From Actinomycetes bacterium (GTDB lineage Bacteria; Actinomycetota; Actinomycetes; Actinomycetales; Cellulomonadaceae), in NCBI GenBank assembly GCA_023390875.1, contig JAEWCA010000249.1, positions 1 to 9,791 on the forward strand: a DNA stretch of 9,791 bases, given 5' to 3'. Below the pieces are notes generated by a model. The model was not told the origin of the DNA, made no database searches, and worked only from the letters and a program-made list of their open reading frames with translations. Made by a program: the position numbers and the translations under genes. Of this stretch, positions 1 to 6,942 are shown piece by piece; position 1 is the stretch's first letter, and each line of letters begins with the position of its first letter.

Positions 1-306
1 GAGCCACGCCATGCCGGAGTCCTCGTACCGCGCGCCGCCGGGGCCGACGGTGTCGAGGAACACGTGGTCGGTGACACCGAGCGCCGCCAGGGCTCCGGCC
101 AGCTCGGTCTCCCGGTGCGCCGCGAGCGAAGGGCCGTCGCCCTCGAGGTGCGCGAGCGCATCGCCGATCACCTCGCCGCGCTCGCCGCGCGTGCAGGTGA
201 CGAGCGTGACGGGCCGTCCCGACGCCGCCCACGTGGCCAGCAACGCACCGGTGGCCAGCGACTCGTCGTCCGGGTGCGCGTGCACCGCGACGAGACCGCC
301 GGCCAC
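1..306 (-). CDS. mshB: MshB, mycothiol-pathway GlcNAc-Ins deacetylase (partial, N-terminal 102 residues)
   Basis: MshB removes the acetyl group from GlcNAc-inositol, the second step of mycothiol synthesis in the actinobacterial cytosol. The fragment shows the PIG-L/LmbE zinc-hydrolase start: a hydrophobic strand, then HAHPDDES at residues 9-16. By family knowledge H11 and D14 bind zinc and D13 is the general base. The third zinc ligand, a histidine near residue 145, lies outside the window. EVIGD (45-49) and RYEDSGM (93-99) are typical of MshB and argue against the related conjugate amidase Mca. The family is about 300 residues long, so roughly two thirds is missing because of the window edge, not a mutation. 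I chose the GTG at 306: the AGGAG at 320..316 lies 9 nt before it, whereas the in-frame ATG at 315 directly abuts that AGGAG and leaves no spacing. The gene follows typA by a few bases, so co-transcription is likely. Confidence 0.9.
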   Translation of the reverse strand, partial: MAGGLVAVHAHPDDESLATGALLATWAASGRPVTLVTCTRGERGEVIGDALAHLEGDGPSLAAHRETELAGALAALGVTDHVFLDTVGPGGARYEDSGMAWL

Positions 307-315
307 CAGGGTCAT

Positions 316-320
316 CTCCT
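316..320 (-). promoter_or_regulatory. Shine-Dalgarno of mshB
   Basis: On the minus strand AGGAG ends exactly where an ATG begins (315..313), which gives no spacing. It stands 9 nt before an in-frame GTG (306..304), so it supports the GTG as the start. It lies only 8 nt past the typA stop, so ribosomes finishing typA could reinitiate here. Confidence 0.55.
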
Positions 321-328
321 GCCGGAGA

Positions 329-2281
329 TCAGGACTTCTTGTTCCGCGCCGTGATGCGCGCGCGCTCCGTCTGGTCGAGCACGACCTTGCGGATGCGGAC
401 CACCTCGGGGGTCACCTCGACGCACTCGTCCTCGCGCGCGAACTCGAGGGACTCCTCGAGCGTGAGCTTGCGCGGCGGCACGAGGTTCTCGAAGTTGTCC
501 GCCGTGGAGGAGCGCATGTTGGTGAGCTTCTTCTCCTTGGTGATGTTGACGTCCATGTCCTCGTTGCGGGAGTTCTCGCCGACGATCATGCCCTCGTAGA
601 CCTCCTGCGTGGGGTCGACGAAGAACGAGCCGCGCTCCTGCAGGTTGATCATGGCGAACGGCGTGGCCGGGCCCGGGCGGTCGGCGACGAGCGAGCCGTT
701 GAGGCGCGTCTCGATGGTGCCGGCCCACGGCTCGTAGCCCTCGGCGATCGACGACGCGATGCCGGTGCCGCGGGTGTCCGTGAGGAAGCGCGTGCGGAAG
801 CCGATGAGGCCGCGCGCCGGGACCAGGAACTCCATGCGGACCCAGCCGGTGCCGTGGTTCGACATGGTCTCCATGCGGCCCTTGCGCTGCGCGAGGAGCT
901 GAGTGACGGCGCCGAGGTACTCCTCGGGCACGTCGATCGTCATGCGCTCCATGGGCTCGTGGACCTTGCCGTCGATCTTCTTCGTGACGACCTGCGGCTT
1001 GCCGACGGTCAGCTCGAAGCCCTCGCGACGCATCTGCTCGACGAGGATCGCGAGCGCGAGCTCGCCACGGCCCTGGACCTCCCACGCGTCGGGACGCTCG
1101 GTCGGGACGACGCGGAGCGAGACGTTGCCGACGAGCTCCTTGTCGAGGCGGTCCTTGACCTGGCGGGCGGTGACCTTGTGGCCCTTGCCGCCCTTGCCGG
1201 CGAGCGGAGAGGTGTTGATGCCGATGGTCATCGAGATGGCCGGGTCGTCGACCGTGATGAGCGGCAGCGGGCGCGGGTCGTCGGGGTCCGTCAGCGTCTC
1301 GCCGATGGTGATGTTCTCGATGCCCGCGACGGCCACGATGTCGCCGGGGCCGGCCGACTCGGTGGGGACGCGCTCGAGCGCCTTCGTCTCGAGCAGCTCG
1401 GTGATGCGGACGTTCTGCAGCGAGCCGTCCTGGCGGGCCCACGCGACCGTCTGGCCCTTGCGCAGCGTGCCGTTGAAGATGCGCAGCAGCGCGAGGCGGC
1501 CGAGGAACGGCGACGCGTCGAGGTTCGTGACGTGGGCCTGCAGCGGCGCGCCCTCGTCGTACGTGGGGGCCGGGATCTTCTCGAGGATCGTCCGGAACAG
1601 CGGCTCCAGGTTCTCCGAGTCCGGCAGGCCGCCGTCGGCGGGCTGGTTCATCGACGCGCGACCGGCCTTCGCGGCGGCGTACACGACAGGCACGTCGAGG
1701 ATCGCGTCGAGGTCGAGGTCCGGCACGTCCTCGTGCAGGTCGGACGCGAGGCCGAGCAGCAGGTCGGTCGCCTCGTGCACGACCTCGTCGATGCGGGCGT
1801 CGGGACGGTCCGTCTTGTTCACGACGAGGATCACGGGCAGCTTCGCGATGAGCGCCTTGCGGAGCACGAACCGCGTCTGCGGGAGCGGGCCCTCGGACGC
1901 GTCGACGAGCAGCACGACGCCGTCGACCATCGACAGGCCGCGCTCGACCTCGCCCCCGAAGTCGGCGTGACCGGGGGTGTCGATGACGTTGATGGTGATG
2001 CCGTCGGGCTGGCCGAACTCCGCCGCCGCGGGGCCGGAGTACCGGACCGCGGTGTTCTTGGCGAGGATCGTGATGCCCTTCTCGCGCTCCAGGTCCCCCG
2101 AGTCCATCGCGCGCTCGTCCACGTGGGCGTGGGATCCGAACGCGCCGGACTGCCACAGCATGGCGTCGACGAGCGTCGTCTTGCCGTGGTCGACGTGCGC
2201 GACGATGGCGACGTTGCGCAGGTCGGAACGCACGCCGGTCGTGGTCACCACAGACGTGGGCTCAGGCATGGGGGTACTCAT
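329..2281 (-). CDS. typA: TypA/BipA, ribosome-associated translational GTPase
   Basis: TypA (BipA) is an EF-G-like GTPase that binds ribosomes and aids large-subunit assembly and growth under stress. The 650 residues match the family's usual 610-650. The G domain shows AHVDHGKT (28-35), the switch region with REKGIT near 66-71, DTPGH (101-105, with the catalytic histidine at 105) and NKTD (155-158). The G5 stretch is YAAAKAG near 201-207, with alanine where serine is more usual. An EF-Tu-like barrel (about 245-330) and an EF-G-like alpha/beta domain (about 345-470) follow. The TypA-specific C-terminal part begins around [20 protein letters not shown] (480-499) and ends in a basic tail, ITARNKKS. 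The ATG at 2281 has no Shine-Dalgarno; the ATG four codons later (2269) is an equal alternative, and neither changes the fold. It lies 56 nt after the lipoprotein gene and just before mshB. A -10-like element at 2329..2324 suggests it also has its own promoter. Confidence 0.97.
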   Translation of the reverse strand: MSTPMPEPTSVVTTTGVRSDLRNVAIVAHVDHGKTTLVDAMLWQSGAFGSHAHVDERAMDSGDLEREKGITILAKNTAVRYSGPAAAEFGQPDGITINVIDTPGHADFGGEVERGLSMVDGVVLLVDASEGPLPQTRFVLRKALIAKLPVILVVNKTDRPDARIDEVVHEATDLLLGLASDLHEDVPDLDLDAILDVPVVYAAAKAGRASMNQPADGGLPDSENLEPLFRTILEKIPAPTYDEGAPLQAHVTNLDASPFLGRLALLRIFNGTLRKGQTVAWARQDGSLQNVRITELLETKALERVPTESAGPGDIVAVAGIENITIGETLTDPDDPRPLPLITVDDPAISMTIGINTSPLAGKGGKGHKVTARQVKDRLDKELVGNVSLRVVPTERPDAWEVQGRGELALAILVEQMRREGFELTVGKPQVVTKKIDGKVHEPMERMTIDVPEEYLGAVTQLLAQRKGRMETMSNHGTGWVRMEFLVPARGLIGFRTRFLTDTRGTGIASSIAEGYEPWAGTIETRLNGSLVADRPGPATPFAMINLQERGSFFVDPTQEVYEGMIVGENSRNEDMDVNITKEKKLTNMRSSTADNFENLVPPRKLTLEESLEFAREDECVEVTPEVVRIRKVVLDQTERARITARNKKS

Positions 2282-2316
2282 CTCAGGAGGTGGGGAGCGC
2301 GCCGCGTCGTCGGGCG

Positions 2317-2329
2317 CCGACCGATTCTA
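2317..2329 (-). promoter_or_regulatory. Putative typA promoter, -10-like element
   Basis: On the minus strand TAGAAT (2329..2324) fits the actinobacterial housekeeping -10 pattern TAnnnT. It is followed by two bases and GTCGG. It lies in the 56-nt gap between the lipoprotein stop and the typA ATG, and would start a transcript with a leader of roughly 35 nt. The same arrangement occurs before dppB at 9702..9690. No good -35 hexamer is visible 16-19 nt upstream, where the sequence is plain GC-rich coding DNA, so this rests on the -10 and the repeat only. Confidence 0.4.
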
Positions 2330-2337
2330 CCCGCCCG

Positions 2338-4158
2338 TCACGATGCGGGGGTGCGAGCCCAGTCCCACCACGACGTGAGGTCTGCCCGGCCGAGCGCGAG
2401 CGGCGGCACCGCGGGAACGGTCGGCAGGCGGTCGGCCGTCGCAGGGTCGGCCTTGCGGGTGGCGACGACCACCGGGGTCCGCACGACGGAGACCGCGGCG
2501 CCGCCGTCCGCGAGGGCCTGGGCCACCGGCTGTGCGGCGGCCGCGACCTGCTCGGGGTCGACGGTCGTGCCGAGCGTGCCGAGCAGCGCGTCGAGCGCGG
2601 GGTCGCTCCAGCCGGTGAGGTTCGTCGCGCCCTTCGTGCGCCAGCGGTCGACGACCGACGCGACGGGCAGGTCGCCCTGCGTGACGGGCACGAGCGCGGC
2701 GTCCCACGCGTCGGGCGCACCGAGCAGGTCGGCGGCGACGCCGAGGTCGGGGGTGTACGGCTCGACGGTGAAGCCCGCGTCGGCCGCGGCGGCCGTGAGC
2801 GCGTCGAGCGCCTGGTGCCGCACCGGGTCGTCGCTGTTGGTGAGGACGCGCACGGTGACGGGCGTCGGCACGCCTGCACCGTCGAGGAGCTCCGCCGCGG
2901 CGTCCGGGTCGGCCGACGCGGACGCGGTCACCTCGCCGAACTCCGGCCCGACGGACGGCAGCATCGCGTCGGACACCGCGGCGTCCGGCCACAGCGGCAC
3001 GACGGCGTCGGTCACGACGGTGTCGCGCGGCACCGCCAGCAGGAACGCCCGCCGCACCGCGCTCGCCTTCGCCGCGTCTCCCCCGTAGGTCGCCGGGTCG
3101 AACGCCCCGCCGCCGGCCACCTGGAGCTGCAGCTGCAGCGTGCTGTCCCCGCCCGTCGTGACGACGGCGTCCTGGACCTTCCCGAGCGCGTCGAGCACGT
3201 CGGGCGTGTCCAACGGGGCGACGACGTCCGCCTGCCCGTCCTTCAGCGCGTCGACCGCGTCGAGCGGGTGCAGGTCGCTGCGCACCACGACCGTGTCGAA
3301 CGCCGCGGTGCGCGGACCGCTGTACCTGTCGTTGCGGACGAGCTCGACCCGACCGTCGGGCACGACGTCGCTGATCCGGTACGGACCGGTCGTCACGGCC
3401 CGCGACGGGTCGTCGGCCAGCACGGTCGCGTCGAACGACGTGCGCCAGGCCGCGGACACCGACCGCAGCGCCACGGGGTCGGCCGACGTGACGGCCGTGC
3501 TCACCGCCGCGGCGGCCTCGTCGGGGTCGTCGATGTCGAGCGCGACCGCGCCGACGACGTGCGCGGGCACGCCGACGTCGAGCGCGGTCTGCCAGTCGGC
3601 GACGGGCGACGCGTACGTGAGCGTCACGGTCGCGCCGTCGACGACGGGCACCTGTTCGACGTGCACGAGCGCGGGCGACGTCGCGGCGAACGCGACACCG
3701 GCGTCGAGCGCGTCCTCGTTCGTGATCCTGCCCTCGTCGTCGAGCTCGGGGACCACCGTGTCGAGCTGACCGCTGCGCGCCGCCCACTCGAGCAGCAGGT
3801 CTGCGGGCGTGACGGGCGTGCCGTCGGACCACGTGGCGTCGGCGCCGATCGTGTAGCGCACCGTCAGGGGCGCGTCGGACACCTTCTCGACCGTGCCGAA
3901 CTCCGGGTCGGGCACGACCGTCCCGTCCTCGTCGAGCGAGACGAAGCCGGACTGCGCGAGGCCGCGGACGAGCGTGCTGCCGGGGCTGCGTCCCTCGACC
4001 GTGCCGCCGTTGAGGGACAGGAACGGTGCGCTCACCGCGACGACGACCGTGCCGGCGCGCTCCGGGTCGGGTTCGGGTCCGGTGCATGCCGTGAGTGCCA
4101 GGACCAGCCCCAGCACCGCCGCGACCCCGGTCGCCCCCTGCCTGAACGCCCTGCGCAC
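2338..4158 (-). CDS. LpqW-like lipoprotein of the family-5 peptide-binding (SBP_bac_5) fold
   Basis: This is a secreted, membrane-anchored lipoprotein of 606 residues. It starts at a GTG (4158) preceded by GGGAGG. An ATG 26 codons upstream (4236) is open but would put an Arg-rich stretch before the signal and has no such site. Residues 1-25 form a lipoprotein signal: a basic start, a hydrophobic core, and the lipobox LTAC with the lipidated cysteine at 25. The body has the family-5 (DppA/OppA) layout: TWSDGTPVTPADLLLEW at 109-125, VGVPAHVV near 195-202 and TTGPYRISD near 256-264. It then has RNDRY at about 275-279. Such proteins bind peptides, but this one sits immediately before typA and near mshB, as does M. 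tuberculosis lpqW. Its RNDRY and PAHVV segments also resemble LpqW as I remember it. LpqW steers phosphatidylinositol mannoside and lipoarabinomannan synthesis rather than import. Family and lipoprotein nature are firm; the choice between LpqW-like and transport receptor is inference. A 169-nt gap with hairpins separates it from the ATPase gene. Confidence 0.88.
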   Translation of the reverse strand: MRRAFRQGATGVAAVLGLVLALTACTGPEPDPERAGTVVVAVSAPFLSLNGGTVEGRSPGSTLVRGLAQSGFVSLDEDGTVVPDPEFGTVEKVSDAPLTVRYTIGADATWSDGTPVTPADLLLEWAARSGQLDTVVPELDDEGRITNEDALDAGVAFAATSPALVHVEQVPVVDGATVTLTYASPVADWQTALDVGVPAHVVGAVALDIDDPDEAAAAVSTAVTSADPVALRSVSAAWRTSFDATVLADDPSRAVTTGPYRISDVVPDGRVELVRNDRYSGPRTAAFDTVVVRSDLHPLDAVDALKDGQADVVAPLDTPDVLDALGKVQDAVVTTGGDSTLQLQLQVAGGGAFDPATYGGDAAKASAVRRAFLLAVPRDTVVTDAVVPLWPDAAVSDAMLPSVGPEFGEVTASASADPDAAAELLDGAGVPTPVTVRVLTNSDDPVRHQALDALTAAAADAGFTVEPYTPDLGVAADLLGAPDAWDAALVPVTQGDLPVASVVDRWRTKGATNLTGWSDPALDALLGTLGTTVDPEQVAAAAQPVAQALADGGAAVSVVRTPVVVATRKADPATADRLPTVPAVPPLALGRADLTSWWDWARTPAS

Positions 4159-4162
4159 CGCG

Positions 4163-4168
4163 CCTCCC
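4163..4168 (-). promoter_or_regulatory. Shine-Dalgarno of the LpqW-like lipoprotein gene
   Basis: GGGAGG on the minus strand lies 4 nt before the GTG at 4158. It is the main reason for starting the lipoprotein there. The resulting N-terminus is a well-formed signal peptide. Confidence 0.65.
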
Positions 4169-4182
4169 GATCGTCGCTCCGA

Positions 4183-4198
4183 CCGGCGGACGCGCCGG
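4183..4198. repeat. Small GC-rich inverted repeat in the lipoprotein leader
   Basis: CCGGCG and CGCCGG form a perfect 6-bp stem with a GACG loop. It lies 24 nt before the GTG start, just outside the Shine-Dalgarno, and so would fold in the leader of the lipoprotein mRNA. Short GC stems are common at this base composition, so a role is uncertain. Confidence 0.35.
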
Positions 4199-4208
4199 CT
4201 GGACAAAG

Positions 4209-4266
4209 GTTCCGGGCGGCCACGACCGTCCCGCATGCGGGTGTATCGGTCATCGCCGCCCGGAAC
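4209..4266 (-). terminator. Nested hairpin between the ATPase and lipoprotein genes; possible terminator or attenuator
   Basis: A perfect 12-bp inverted repeat pairs 4209-4220 with 4255-4266 (GTTCCGGGCGGC and its complement). Inside it, GACCG (4224-4228) pairs with CGGTC (4247-4251), and at the centre lies the palindrome CCCGCATGCGGG (4230-4241). In minus-strand RNA the structure begins 61 nt after the dppDF stop and is followed by CUUUGUCC, a short and weak U run. It sits before the lipoprotein Shine-Dalgarno. It could end or dampen transcription from the ATPase gene, or act in the lipoprotein leader or as a protein-binding site. The pairing is seen; the function is inferred. Confidence 0.5.
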
Positions 4267-4327
4267 TGAACTCTGCCGGACGAATCGGGTGCACGGGTCC
4301 GTGCCACGCGGGCAGGGGCCCCGACGA

Positions 4328-6214
4328 TCAGCCTCCGGGACGCTGCTTCGCGCGCACGTCGTAGTCCTTGACCTGCTCCTCCGCCACGTCGCTCTCGGCG
4401 ACGGCGTCCTGGTGGCCCATCGCGGCGTCGCGCGCGGCGAGCTCGGCGGCGGCCTCCTCGAGCAGCCGGTCGCGGACCTCCCGGCGCAGCTTCTGCTCGG
4501 CCGGGTTCGGCACGGGCACCGCGGCGAGCAGGCGCTTGGTGTAGTCCTCGCGCGGGTTGCGCAGGATCGCGTCGCGCTCCCCCACCTCGACGAGCCGGCC
4601 CTTGTTCATCACGGCGATGCGCGACGACAGGATCTCGACGACGGCCAGGTCGTGGCTGATGAACAGGCACGCGAACCCGTACTCGCGCTGCAGCTCCTGG
4701 AACAGGTCCAGCACGCGGGCCTGCACCGACACGTCGAGCGCGGACGTCGGCTCGTCCGCGATGAGCAGCTTCGGGCTCAGGGCGAGCGCGCGGGCGATGC
4801 CGACGCGCTGCCGCTGACCGCCCGACAGCTCGTGCGGGTACCGGTTGCGCATGCCGCGCGGCAGGTGCACCTGGTCGAGCAGGTCCTCGACCCGCTTGCT
4901 CAGCTCGGAACCCTGCGCGACCTTGTGCAGCTTGAGCGGCTCACCGATCGACTCGCCGATCGGCAGGCGCGGGTTCAGCGACGAGCCCGGGTCCTGGAAC
5001 ACGATCGACACGTCCTGGCGCACCGCCCGCAGCATCTTCGGCCGGATGCCCGCGAGCTCGACGCCGTTGACCTGCAGGGACCCGCCGGCCACCGGCAGCA
5101 GGCCGACGGCGGCACGCCCGACGGTGGTCTTGCCCGAGCCGGACTCGCCCACGAGCCCGACGACCTCGCCGCGGCCGATCGACAGGTCGACCCCGTCGAT
5201 GGCCCGGAACGCCGGCACGCGTCCGCGCGACGGGTACTCGATGATCAGGTCCTTCGCGACGAGCGCCTCGCCGCGACCCGTCTCCGGTGCGGGGGCGGTG
5301 ACCGGGGCCGTCGTCGTCGCGGGACGGTCGGCGACCGCGGGCGCACCGTCCACGGCCGTGCCGTCGACCGGCACGTCGCCCTGCGACCCGAGGTGCGGCA
5401 CCGCCTCGAGCAGCTGGATCGTGTACGGGTGCTTCGGGCGGTTGAAGATCTCGTCCGCCGAGCCGTGCTCGACGACCTTGCCGTTCTTCATCACCATGAC
5501 CCGGTCGGCCAGGTCGGCGACCACGCCCATGTCGTGCGTGATGAGCACGATGCCGGAGTCGATACGGCTGCGCAGGTCGCGCATGAGCTTGAGGATCTCG
5601 GCCTGCACCGTAACGTCGAGGGCCGTGGTCGGCTCGTCGGCGATGAGCAGCTTCGGGTCGCACGCGAGGGCCTGCGCGATCATCGCGCGCTGCCGCTGGC
5701 CGCCCGAGAGCTGGTGCGGGTACTTGTCGACCGCGGCCTCCGGGTTCGGCAGGTCGACGAGCCGGAGCAGCTGGATCGCCCGGGCGCGCGCCTCCTTCGG
5801 GCCGATGTCGAAGTGCACGCGGAGCGTCTCGATGATCTGGAACCCGACCGTGTACACGGGGTTCAGGGCGGTCATCGGCTCCTGGAAGATGACCGCGACG
5901 TCCTTGCCGCGCACCGAGCTGAGCTGCTTGTGCGTCAGGCCCAGCAGCTCGCGGCCGGCGAGCTTCGCCGAGCCCGCCGAACGGCCGTTCGGCGGGAGGA
6001 GGCCGATCAGCGACATCGACGACTGCGTCTTGCCGGACCCGGACTCACCGACGATCGCGAGGACCTCGCCGGGACGCACGTCGTACGTCACGTCGATCGC
6101 GGCGGGGTACCAGGCGCCGTCGACGAAGAACTCGACCGTCAGGTCGCGCACCTCGAGGATGGGGGCCTTCGTCTGCGGGTCGGCGCCTGCCGGCTCCAGC
6201 GTCTGCGTGCTCAC
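4328..6214 (-). CDS. Dipeptide/oligopeptide ABC transporter, fused double ATPase (DppD-DppF type)
   Basis: This cytoplasmic ATPase powers peptide import. The 628 residues carry two complete nucleotide-binding domains that other bacteria usually encode as two genes. Domain 1 has Walker A GESGSGKT (56-63), Q-loop Q111, signature LSGGQ (169-173), Walker B LLIADEP (189-195) and switch H227. Domain 2 has Walker A (356-363), signature LSGGQ (463-467), Walker B LLIADEP (483-489) and H521. Both sites look catalytically complete. Each is followed by the oligopeptide-type C-terminal segment (HPYTIQLLEAVP at 262-273; DYTKRLLAAVP at 557-567). An Ala/Thr/Pro linker spans about 275-318. A charged, probably helical tail runs from 570 to 628. 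The start is a GTG; GGAAGGAA lies upstream, about 10 nt away, which is slightly long. The partner permeases are the two genes at 6943-9656, separated from it by a gene on the other strand, so it may need its own promoter in 6215-6294. The exact substrate cannot be read from the sequence. Confidence 0.95.
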   Translation of the reverse strand: MSTQTLEPAGADPQTKAPILEVRDLTVEFFVDGAWYPAAIDVTYDVRPGEVLAIVGESGSGKTQSSMSLIGLLPPNGRSAGSAKLAGRELLGLTHKQLSSVRGKDVAVIFQEPMTALNPVYTVGFQIIETLRVHFDIGPKEARARAIQLLRLVDLPNPEAAVDKYPHQLSGGQRQRAMIAQALACDPKLLIADEPTTALDVTVQAEILKLMRDLRSRIDSGIVLITHDMGVVADLADRVMVMKNGKVVEHGSADEIFNRPKHPYTIQLLEAVPHLGSQGDVPVDGTAVDGAPAVADRPATTTAPVTAPAPETGRGEALVAKDLIIEYPSRGRVPAFRAIDGVDLSIGRGEVVGLVGESGSGKTTVGRAAVGLLPVAGGSLQVNGVELAGIRPKMLRAVRQDVSIVFQDPGSSLNPRLPIGESIGEPLKLHKVAQGSELSKRVEDLLDQVHLPRGMRNRYPHELSGGQRQRVGIARALALSPKLLIADEPTSALDVSVQARVLDLFQELQREYGFACLFISHDLAVVEILSSRIAVMNKGRLVEVGERDAILRNPREDYTKRLLAAVPVPNPAEQKLRREVRDRLLEEAAAELAARDAAMGHQDAVAESDVAEEQVKDYDVRAKQRPGG

Positions 6215-6224
6215 GGCTGAGGGG

Positions 6225-6230
6225 TTCCTT
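6225..6230 (-). promoter_or_regulatory. Shine-Dalgarno of the double ATPase gene
   Basis: AAGGAA on the minus strand lies 10 nt before the GTG at 6214. The spacing is at the long end of normal, but no better start is near, and the first ATPase domain begins at residue 20 as expected. Confidence 0.5.
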
Positions 6231-6239
6231 CCGTCCGTG

Positions 6240-6257
6240 CCGGGGTCCTGGCCCCGG
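6240..6257. repeat. Inverted repeat in the divergent region between the ATPase and PH-domain genes
   Basis: CCGGGG and CCCCGG form a 6-bp stem around the loop TCCTGG. It sits in the 80-bp gap (6215-6294) from which the ATPase gene and the plus-strand gene diverge, so promoters for both should lie here or in the coding ends. It could be an operator or a leader hairpin of the ATPase mRNA. I see no convincing -10/-35 pair in either direction in this gap. Confidence 0.35.
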
Positions 6258-6294
6258 GAGCGGGTCGTCCGTACAGGTCTGCGACGATGGCCGC

Positions 6295-6906
6295 ATGTCG
6301 TCGGACGTCGTGGTGTTCCGGCCGGGTTTCGGCCGCGGGCTGTCGATCGTGGTGTGGGTCGGCTGCGCGTTCGTCGCGGTCAGCGGGCTGGTCCAGTCGC
6401 CGGGCACGACCTGGCAGTGGCTCCCGCTCGTGGCGCTCGTCGCGCTGCTCGTGTGGGGCGCCTACTGGAACCCCGCGGTCGTCGTGACGCCCGCCGGCGT
6501 CGAGCTGCGCAACGTGCTGCGCACCGTCGAGCTGCCCTGGCCGGCCATCCAGCTCGTGGACGTGAAGTACGCGCTCACGCTCGAGACCGCGTGGGGCTCG
6601 TACTCCGCGTGGGCGGCACCCGCCCCGAGCCGCACCCGTGCCCGCACCGCCGGACCGGGCGACATGGCGCACCTGCCCGAGAGCACGTACGGCTCCGGTG
6701 GCACGGTGCGCCCGGGCGACCTCATCTCCTCCGACTCCGGGCAGGCCGCCGCCCTGGTCCGCTCCAGCTGGGAGGAGGTCCGGGACGCCGGCCTGCTCGA
6801 CGACGCACGGCTCGAGCGCAGCCGCCCGGTGGTCCGGGTGCACGTGGCCTTCGTCGCGACTGCCGTGTTCCTGGCCGCGCTGTCCGTGCTCACGCTCGCG
6901 CTCTGA
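6295..6906 (+). CDS. Small membrane protein with a PH-like domain (bPH_6-type)
   Basis: This 203-residue protein is probably held in the cytoplasmic membrane. Two hydrophobic helices (about 14-34 and 41-57) lead into a segment with alternating beta character, NPAVVVTPAGVELRNVLRTV and onward (59-105). There WNPAVVVTPAGVELRN and LPWPAIQ match the pattern of actinobacterial bacterial-PH proteins (the family of the mycobacterial CFP6 antigen). A Ser/Thr/Arg/Gly-rich linker (about 106-145) and a short helix (148-165) precede a C-terminal membrane helix (183-202). The ligand and role of these proteins are unknown, and I do not assign one. The ATG at 6295 has no clear Shine-Dalgarno. The gene stands alone on the plus strand, tail to tail with dppC (36 bp between stops) and head to head with the ATPase gene (80 bp), so it splits the peptide-transporter cluster. 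Codon use is like its neighbours, with no sign of recent transfer. Confidence 0.82.
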   Translation: MSSDVVVFRPGFGRGLSIVVWVGCAFVAVSGLVQSPGTTWQWLPLVALVALLVWGAYWNPAVVVTPAGVELRNVLRTVELPWPAIQLVDVKYALTLETAWGSYSAWAAPAPSRTRARTAGPGDMAHLPESTYGSGGTVRPGDLISSDSGQAAALVRSSWEEVRDAGLLDDARLERSRPVVRVHVAFVATAVFLAALSVLTLAL

Positions 6907-6923
6907 GGCGTCGAGCCGACGCC
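6907..6923. terminator. Possible two-way terminator hairpin between the PH-domain gene and dppC
   Basis: GGCGTC and GACGCC make a 6-bp stem around GAGCC. It starts directly after the plus-strand stop and lies in the 36-bp gap where two genes converge. It has no U run on either strand, so it is a weak candidate for an intrinsic terminator. Confidence 0.35.
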
Positions 6924-6942
6924 CTGAGCAGCCGTTCACGGA

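Noticed and set aside
11..3088. A plus-strand open frame of over 1000 codons opposite mshB, typA and the lipoprotein gene
   Set aside because: It is the antisense of three well-recognised genes, has Arg/Ala/Val/Asp-rich low-complexity content, no domain and no ribosome site. Such frames are a side effect of high GC.
3120..3145. Short runs such as CTGCAG repeated near 3125-3137
   Set aside because: They encode a Leu-Gln repeat (LQLQLQ) inside the lipoprotein and are explained by its codons.
2290..4269. A plus-strand frame starting right after a perfect AGGAGG (2285-2290), opposite the lipoprotein gene
   Set aside because: The AGGAGG is too close to the GTG and the product is repetitive Arg/Val/Gly sequence with no fold. 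The minus-strand lipoprotein fully explains the stretch.
4328..6214. The double ATPase as an artificial joining of two genes
   Set aside because: The frame is continuous, both ATP sites are complete, the linker is a normal Ala/Thr/Pro spacer, and fused DppD-DppF proteins are common in Actinomycetota.
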